DNA from: Cylindrodendrum hubeiense
Lineage: Eukaryota > Ascomycota > Sordariomycetes > Hypocreales > Nectriaceae
Assembly (NCBI GenBank): GCA_014621425.1
Contig: JAANBB010000399.1
Coordinates: forward strand, 1 to 37,729
DNA: 37,729 nucleotides
Direction: 5' to 3'
The notes below the pieces were generated by a model. It saw nothing but the letters and a program-made list of their open reading frames with translations, was not told the origin of the DNA and did no database searches. Of the stretch, positions 32,401-37,729 are shown piece after piece. Within the stretch, counting starts at the first letter, position 1; the number at the start of each line of letters is the position of its first letter. The translations under genes were made by a program, and so were the position numbers.

Positions 32401-33019
32401 GAGACGCAAGGATAAGGAGCGACATCGAGACAAGTCTAAGGAAGGTAGAAAAGGCAAGGAGGCTACTACTCCTTCCATCGAGTTCCCTACCAGTCTTGAC
32501 GATTCGCCTTCGGACTCCCGGATCTCTCGAGATGGACATTCTGTGCATACCTTGGTATCAGTATCGGAGTCCCACGAGTCTCTGAACCTGGACACGACAG
32601 CCTCCAACTCGACCACAGACATGACCCCCTCGAGCTATAAGGACCCCGAGAATGTTGTCAAGAAACTATTCCGCAAGGGTAGTTCGAGCAAGTTCAGCTT
32701 GTCTTCGAGGTTGGGCAAGGACTCGGGACTCTTTAAGAAGGGACCGGGTAGTGCAACCTACTCTGAGAAGAATCTGTCTGCGGAACACCGCTCCAGCATC
32801 GGTGATTTGGACGATATGGGCGAGGATGTCTCCCAAATGGGTCGCAGCTTCGACAGTATGACGAGCAGTCCTTCGCTCGGCGCGACAAGTTCTCGGAGCA
32901 AAGAGACTAAGGAGGGGCGCATGGGCACCTGGCGATTCTCCATGAAGAAGAAGGGCAAGGATGCACCGGCAAAGGAGAAGGAGAGCTTGGACATCGACAG
33001 GGCAGCGGAAGGAGAATAG
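29413..33019 (+). CDS. membrane-anchored fibronectin type III and coiled-coil protein
   Basis: Exons 29413-29669, 29774-29967 and 30048-33019 give 1140 residues. The N-terminus has hydrophobic segments at about 8-22 (LTSLILSVLGFWWVY), 31-44 and 77-90, so the protein is likely anchored in a membrane. A fibronectin type III domain follows at about 110-195 (the TLSWSRPPNN turn, YSIQVNG, ITVTGLKPDHFYNIRVVAVG). From about 295 to 515 the sequence is a long, highly charged coiled coil (Glu/Lys/Gln-rich heptads). The remaining 600 residues are Ser/Pro-rich and disordered with Lys/Arg-rich patches (about 920-960 and the end). Fungal genomes carry such proteins as uncharacterised FN3-domain proteins; I do not know their function. 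The absence of a BRCT domain argues against Chs5. The start is the first ATG in the frame with the hydrophobic segment. Confidence 0.8.
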
Positions 33020-33506
33020 ATGATAGTGGCCTGGGAAAGGCATGAAGCGAAGCGTGATAGCATTTTGTGGCACCTGGTAAAGTCAGCAGATACAAAGCAT
33101 TTGTATCAAGCGATCCTCAGTCATGGGCTGTCTTTGGTGATTGTGAAATATTGCTGTCTAATTGTGAAGTACTATCCCTTGCAGCTCCAAAGATAAAATT
33201 CAATATGTACAGAGTGTCTATGATATCCATCCACGAACAAAGTAGGTTACTTGTTCTTGGAGTTTTTACAAGTCTGGTAGGTGAGGCACCTGTGCGAGGT
33301 AGTAAGCTCTCTCTAATTGTTCAGGGGGCAGTTCTCTCAGCCTACACCGTACTAATTGGTACTTGGGGGAGGTAGACCCACTTTTCAGGCATCATGACAG
33401 TTGACACGTGCTGGGGGGGCGACGAGCTTCGAGCATCAAAGCCAAAGCCATCGGCGGCCTCGATTGAAGCTTCAGAGACTGTGATTTTGCAGGATAGCAT
33501 CTCGAG
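33020..33506. other. intergenic region (FN3 3' end, VPS53 promoter)
   Basis: This 487-bp spacer between two rightward genes has the 3' UTR of the FN3 gene and the promoter of VPS53. I saw no strong motif. Confidence 0.5.
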
Positions 33507-36142
33507 ATGAATGGGAGCTTGGCTGAGACGTCTGCCATGGACGCAGGTTAGTCCCCATTGTCTGTTGTTGCTCCCCTTGACGCGGCTCATGTCCAACACT
33601 CGCCTGGTAGTCGACTATGACCCCATAGACCACCTCAACCTCCTCTTCTCCCACCCGTCGGCCGTCTCGTCCATCAGCCGCGTTTCCAAGACGCTCCAGA
33701 GTCACCAGAATGCTCTCTCGACCGACATCTCCGCCCTCGAAACCGCCCAGGCCTATGGGCCCGACTCCAGCCTCGAGCGCATGCAGTCGGCGCAGGTCGA
33801 GCTCGCCCAGCTCTTCCGCAAGATCGAGACGGTGCGGTCGCGCGCCATCGAAACAGAACAGAACATCACCTCGATGACGGCCGATATCAAGAGACTCGAT
33901 GGGACCAAGAAGAACCTTACACTCAGCATGACAGCCCTCAAGCGGCTGCAGATGCTGACCACAGCGTATGAGCAGCTCAGGGGCTTGGCTAAGACGCGGC
34001 AGTACCGAGAGTGCGCAGGGCTTCTTCAGGCTGTGCTGCAGCTTATGAAGCACTTCAACAGCTACCGAAGCATTGAACAGATTGCTACGCTGAGCCGCGG
34101 AGTCTCGGAGCTGCAGCGCGAGCTCCTGGAGCAAGTCTGCGAGGACTTTGAGATGGCCTTTGTCAAGGGGGAGGTCGGCGCTCGCAAGGGCATGCTTGTG
34201 GAGGCATGCCTCGTCATGGATGCTTTGGGCGACTCGGCCAAGGCACGGCTCATGACGTGGTATGTCAACACCGAGCTACGCGAGTATCGACAGGTGTTCC
34301 GCGGGAATGACGAGGCGGGAAGCCTGGACAATATCGGCAGACGGTATGCGTGGTTCAAGCGTATGATGAAGACGCACGACGACGAGCACTCGATGTTATT
34401 TCCGCCGCATTGGAGAGCCAACGAGACGCTGGCAGCGGCGTTCTGCGACGGCACGAGGGATGACTTCAAGGGCATCTTGGAGAGGAGCGTGCGGCGAACA
34501 GACGGGCACAAGATCGACGTTAACCTGTTGCTAAGTTGCCTGCAGGAGACGCTCGACTTTGAGCAGAGCCTCGAGAAACGGTTTGCGACAACCTCACGGG
34601 CGAGCATCGATACACTCAGCTCTGTGGAGGAGAAGACGCACAGTTTCCACGGACTCATTTCGGTTGCATTCGAGCCGTACCTGAGCCTCTGGGTCGAATC
34701 GCAGGACAGGCAGCTTGCGACCATGATACCCAAATATCGCAGCCAGCCGCTCATCCCGCCCGACGAAGAATTCTCGCCACAGGCGGTCATCACGTCCGCC
34801 ATTGAGCTCTTCCACTTCTACAAACTCACTCTTTCGCAATGCGCAAAGCTTTCTACGAGCGAACGCTTGCTAGACCTTTCGAAAACTCTGGCGAAGTATC
34901 TGGATGAGTACGCACAGCAGGTACTGTTATTCACGCTGCAGAGTGGTGGAGCACATGGCCCTACGATCCAAGACGTAGTGCTGGTGCTTAACACTGCGGA
35001 TTTCTGGCACACCAACACAAATCAGCTTGAGGAGAGCATCAAGAAACGCATCGACAGCGAGCTCGTGCCCAGGGTAGACCTGTCGTCGCAGTCGGATGCG
35101 TTCTTGGGCGTGGCTAGTGCGTCGGTGCTAGCACTCGTACGGACGGTGGATATGGAGTGCGAGGCCGTGTGGCGGGAGATGAGGAACACAAACTGGAACA
35201 CGATGGAGAGCGTGGTGGACCAGAGCACGTATGTGGGCGAGCTCGTGAAGCACGTGGACAGCAAGGCAGCGGAGGTGTTGGCAGTCATCACGAAGCAGCA
35301 GTATGCGAGGGCGTTCTGCGACAACCTCGTGGAACATCTTGCGACGGGTTATATCAACAGCATCGTGCAGTGCCGACCAATATCTGAGGTCGGGGCCGAG
35401 CAGGTAAGTTTTGATGGTGTGCTGGCGTGTTAGGGGGATGATCTGGCAACTAACTCTGTGACTGTAGATGCTCCTTGACAAGTACGTCCTTACCAAGGCG
35501 TTTGAGAAGCTGCTGCTACACCACGCGTCCTTGTCGTCGCAGGATACGCCGCCGTCAAGCTTCGTCCGAAGGGTTCAACAGTGCATGAACCGACTAGACC
35601 CGCTGCTCAAGACGCTACAGGTGCGGCCGTCGCCCCCCGAGGGCCTGGTGCAGGCGTACCTGATCCACATCGCGGACCGGTCCGACACCAACTTCAAGAA
35701 GATGCTGGAGCTCAAGGGCGTGCGCAAGATGGACCAGGCGCACCTGATCGAGCTGTTTGGCATCCACCGCGACGGCACGCCCAACGACAAGCTGGTGGCC
35801 AGCTCTCCGCTGTTGGGCCCGCTCATGACGTCGTCGGGGCTGGGCGGCATGGGCGGCGCCAGTGGCAGCGGCAATCCGATGATGAACCCGACAACGGCGG
35901 CGCTGTCGCTGGGGTCGTCCGGAGGGCCCCGGTTCGAGGCCGGGTCGCTCGGCGAGAAGCTCCTGAGCGCGGCGCGGGACATTTCGCAAAGCAGCGTCGC
36001 GGGGGCGGGGCCGAGCGGCCTGGAGAAGGCCACGATCAACGAGAACCTGCGCAACTTTGGCAAGTTCTTCAAGCGAGACATTGGGTCGCTGGGGGCGAGG
36101 TTTGGCAAGAGGGATGGGAGCGTGGACGGCGAGGGACGATGA
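33507..36142 (+). CDS. VPS53: VPS53, subunit of the GARP tethering complex
   Basis: Exons 33507-33546, 33611-35403 and 35468-36142 give 835 residues. GARP (Vps51-54) tethers endosome-derived vesicles at the trans-Golgi network. The first exon codes only 13 residues (MNGSLAETSAMDA) and splices in phase to VDYDPIDHLNLLFSHPSAV, the typical fungal N-terminus. The helical N-terminal region contains AQLFRKIETVRSRAIETEQN, DIKRLDGTKKNLTLSMTALK, the QYRECAGLLQAV repeat and DNIGRRYAWFKRMM, which align well with human VPS53. The C-terminal part holds EQMLLDKYVLTKAFEKLLL and FKKMLELKGVRKMDQAHLIE, then a Gly/Ser-rich tail before a final basic helix. A frame starting at 33511 would give a different N-terminus, MGAWLRRLP, that does not match the family. 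Confidence 0.92.
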
Positions 36143-36329
36143 TGATACGAGGTGACGGACAGTACGGATAGAGAATGTACAGACACCAACCCGACATGAT
36201 GATAGAACAGGGAGTGAGTGAGTGAGAGAGGTACAAAGTTACCAGCTACAAAGTTACTACAGATTAGGTGGGTAGCTAATTACAAATTACAAAAGTTACA
36301 TGGCCACAGAGATGGGAAATTTACATGCT

Positions 36330-36361
36330 GTCAGTCCGTCAGTCCGTCAGTCCGTCAGTCA
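36330..36361. repeat. 8-bp tandem repeat (GTCAGTCC)x4
   Basis: Three perfect copies of GTCAGTCC and one with a final A, followed by a GTCTGTGTGTCTG extension. It lies about 190 bp downstream of the VPS53 stop. Confidence 0.9.
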
Positions 36362-36592
36362 GTCTGTGTGTCTGATAACAAGGTTCCGAGTCTCGCTCTC
36401 TGTCTCTCCCCCTCTGTCTCTCCCCAACGAGGCCAATCAAGTGCACAAACCCCATGTCGGTTGATTTGTCAAATACCCAGGCACATGGCAAACTAAGAAT
36501 TCGCATCCATGTGGCCAAGAAAACTAAAATAAAATAAAAGTCGTCATGAAGCCCAAGATGGTGGATACACTCGCTAGGCACTCCTCCCCTGG

Positions 36593-36640
36593 GCATCACC
36601 TCGTTCCATGCGCATCACCTCGCTCCATGCGCATCACCCT
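36593..36640. repeat. 19-bp tandem repeat, about 2.5 copies
   Basis: The unit GCATCACCTCGTTCCATGC at 36593-36611 is followed by a copy with one change (T to C) at 36612-36630 and a partial third copy GCATCACC. It lies between VPS53 and the next promoter. Confidence 0.85.
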
Positions 36641-36820
36641 GTTGGCCTTGGGGTCACAAGACTGCCGAGGTAGGTAGTGAGAGTGTGATTAGTCAGGAAA
36701 CCCATGACAGATGCCAAAAGGGGACAACAGGACCGAGTCTCTCATCCTGACTCGGCCCTCGGGATGCAGGCCATGCGACTCTTGTGCCATCATCGAGCAT
36801 CGTCCACTTTGCGCTTGATT

Positions 36821-36885
36821 CCAAACACGCCCAAACACGCTCAAACACGACCAAGCACTGTCCATCCTCTCCATCCTCTCCATCT
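36821..36885. repeat. adjacent 10-bp and 9-bp tandem repeats
   Basis: Four copies of a 10-bp unit (CCAAACACGC, last two degenerate) at 36821-36860 are followed at once by copies of the 9-bp unit TCCATCCTC from 36861. A 10-bp unit places each copy on the same helix face. They lie just upstream of a TATA box. Confidence 0.8.
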
Positions 36886-37003
36886 CTCCACTGCCGCAAT
36901 CCGCAACCGCACGCCGCACGCCGCACCCGCAACCGCACGCCGCCCACACCGGCACCCACGCCCACTCCCGCGTGCCCACTTCGGCAGCCGCAGCAAGCCA
37001 GCT

Positions 37004-37010
37004 TATAAAT
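37004..37010 (+). promoter_or_regulatory. TATA box of the next gene (TATAAAT)
   Basis: TATAAAT follows GC- and repeat-rich DNA and precedes a long C/T-rich leader, so it is a reasonable core promoter element for the gene beyond the window. The distance to that gene's start codon is more than 700 bp, so another core promoter further right (for example near 37556) is possible. Confidence 0.35.
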
Positions 37011-37477
37011 CGCCAGCCCAATCACGACCACAGCGCATAACTCCGTCGCCTGTCGTCGGTCTCCGCTGGCTGCTCGCCCTCCTCCACCGGCCGGAGCCCA
37101 GCAGAAGGAAGGCAGGGTCCAGCCGAAATCGCTCTCGCTCTCTCTACCCGGGGGGAGAAAAACCACCCGCCGGGCTGCCTGGGCCGTAATCAATCGCCCC
37201 TCTTGGCACTGTGGACCACTGTGCTGTGGCATTCCGTCTTTGTCAGTTCCCGGCGGCGCTATACAGCCACTACCTACTACGTAGTACCTACCCAACAACC
37301 CAAGCACTACACACACTCTGCACGCACGCGCTACACCCCCCTCTCTCCGAAAATACCCCGCCGGCACCGCCGTTGAGGGTCCGTACCAGGTCCATACCAG
37401 GTCCATCTCCGTCCATCCAATTCCGTCGTGTCGTGTCGTCAGGCGCGGGCTTTTGGCGGTTGATTAAGCTAACGCAG

Positions 37478-37545
37478 GTGAGTGTGCGTGCGTGCGTGCG
37501 TGCGTGCGTGCGTCGACGTGCTTGACCTGACTGAGTGGCTCCCAG
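37478..37545 (+). other. possible 5' UTR intron of the downstream gene
   Basis: The donor CAG|GTGAGT at 37478 is a full consensus match. A CTGAC branch-like sequence near 37526-37532 and the acceptor CTCCCAG at 37545 give a 68-nt intron, a normal size for this genome. No start codon with a long frame precedes it, so it would lie in the untranslated leader. Confidence 0.4.
37485..37513. repeat. tetranucleotide microsatellite (TGCG)n
   Basis: About seven perfect TGCG units in a row, starting 7 bp after the GT of a consensus splice donor (CAG|GTGAGT at 37475-37483). It is likely polymorphic in length. Confidence 0.95.
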
Positions 37546-37729
37546 CTCGTTTTTTTATATATATCCCCCCATCCACACCTCTTCCCCCTCGCACCCCCGA
37601 AAAGCCGCCAAACTGTTCTCCTCAACTTTCCGACGGACCCTTCGCTCCAGCGCTGGGCTATCCATTGCTGCCGCCGCCACTACCTTCCAGAAAACTACCA
37701 GACCATCCGCTGAGATCGGCGTCAGGAAA

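Larger units (their letters stand above)
36143..37729. other. intergenic region ending in a probable promoter and 5' leader
   Basis: No coding sequence is supported here. The first 500 bp carry the VPS53 3' UTR and several tandem repeats. From about 36820 a dense run of short tandem repeats leads to a TATAAAT at 37004-37010, a GC-rich block, a 12-bp palindrome TACTACGTAGTA at 37276-37287 and long CT-rich stretches up to the window end. This is the look of a promoter and untranslated leader of a rightward gene that begins beyond 37729. Confidence 0.55.

Noticed and set aside
29413..33019. Identity of the FN3 protein as Chs5
   Set aside because: No BRCT domain follows the FN3 domain, and the membrane segments do not fit.

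Overview
This window looks like nuclear DNA of a filamentous ascomycete (Pezizomycotina, most likely Sordariomycetes). The evidence is short spliceosomal introns (46-85 nt, with two near 200 nt) carrying GT/AG ends and CTAAC/CTGAC-like branch sites, pyrimidine-rich leaders before start codons, a fused three-step histidine gene, and a gene set of mitochondrial, Golgi/endosome and nuclear housekeeping proteins. I see no bacterial operon, virus, transposon, CRISPR array or secondary-metabolite cluster. Gene models were made by hand from frame continuity, splice sites and remembered family sequence; no search was run.

Layout. 1-2279: no gene I can support, only promoter- or leader-like DNA. 2280-4704 (+): unrecognised protein with a C-X2-C/C-X2-C pair. 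5340-5752 (+): mitochondrial ribosomal protein bL36m. 5975-6447 (-): LYR-motif protein of the LYRM2 type, tail-to-tail with bL36m. 6712-7723 (+): NatD-type histone N-terminal acetyltransferase, divergent from LYRM2 across 264 bp. 8818-9578 (+): PLAC8 cysteine-rich protein with a Gln/Pro tail. 10932-12805 (-): IMP dehydrogenase. 13468-16442 (-): GH36 / raffinose-synthase-like (Sip1) protein. 16856-18500 (+): mitochondrial processing peptidase beta. 19271-20020 (-): TAF9. 20625-23234 (+): trifunctional histidine biosynthesis protein. 23775-26189 (-): lipin / phosphatidate phosphatase. 26190-29412: 3.2 kb with no convincing gene. 29413-33019 (+): membrane-anchored fibronectin-III/coiled-coil protein. 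33507-36142 (+): VPS53 of the GARP complex. 36143-37729: repeat-rich intergenic DNA ending in what looks like the promoter and 5' leader of a gene beyond the window.

The genes do not form a pathway cluster. Shared themes are mitochondrial biogenesis (bL36m, LYRM2, MPP-beta), nucleotide and amino-acid synthesis (IMPDH, HIS), lipid and membrane traffic (lipin, VPS53) and chromatin/transcription (NatD, TAF9). The most useful regulatory signals are a perfect Gcn4/CPC1 site upstream of HIS, a perfect CRE palindrome upstream of lipin, and a CCAAT box upstream of MPP-beta. The points most worth checking are the stopless in-frame introns in HIS and GH36, competing splice acceptors in LYRM2 and NatD, and an Ala at the drug-contact position of IMPDH. 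I did not find a clearly new multi-gene system.
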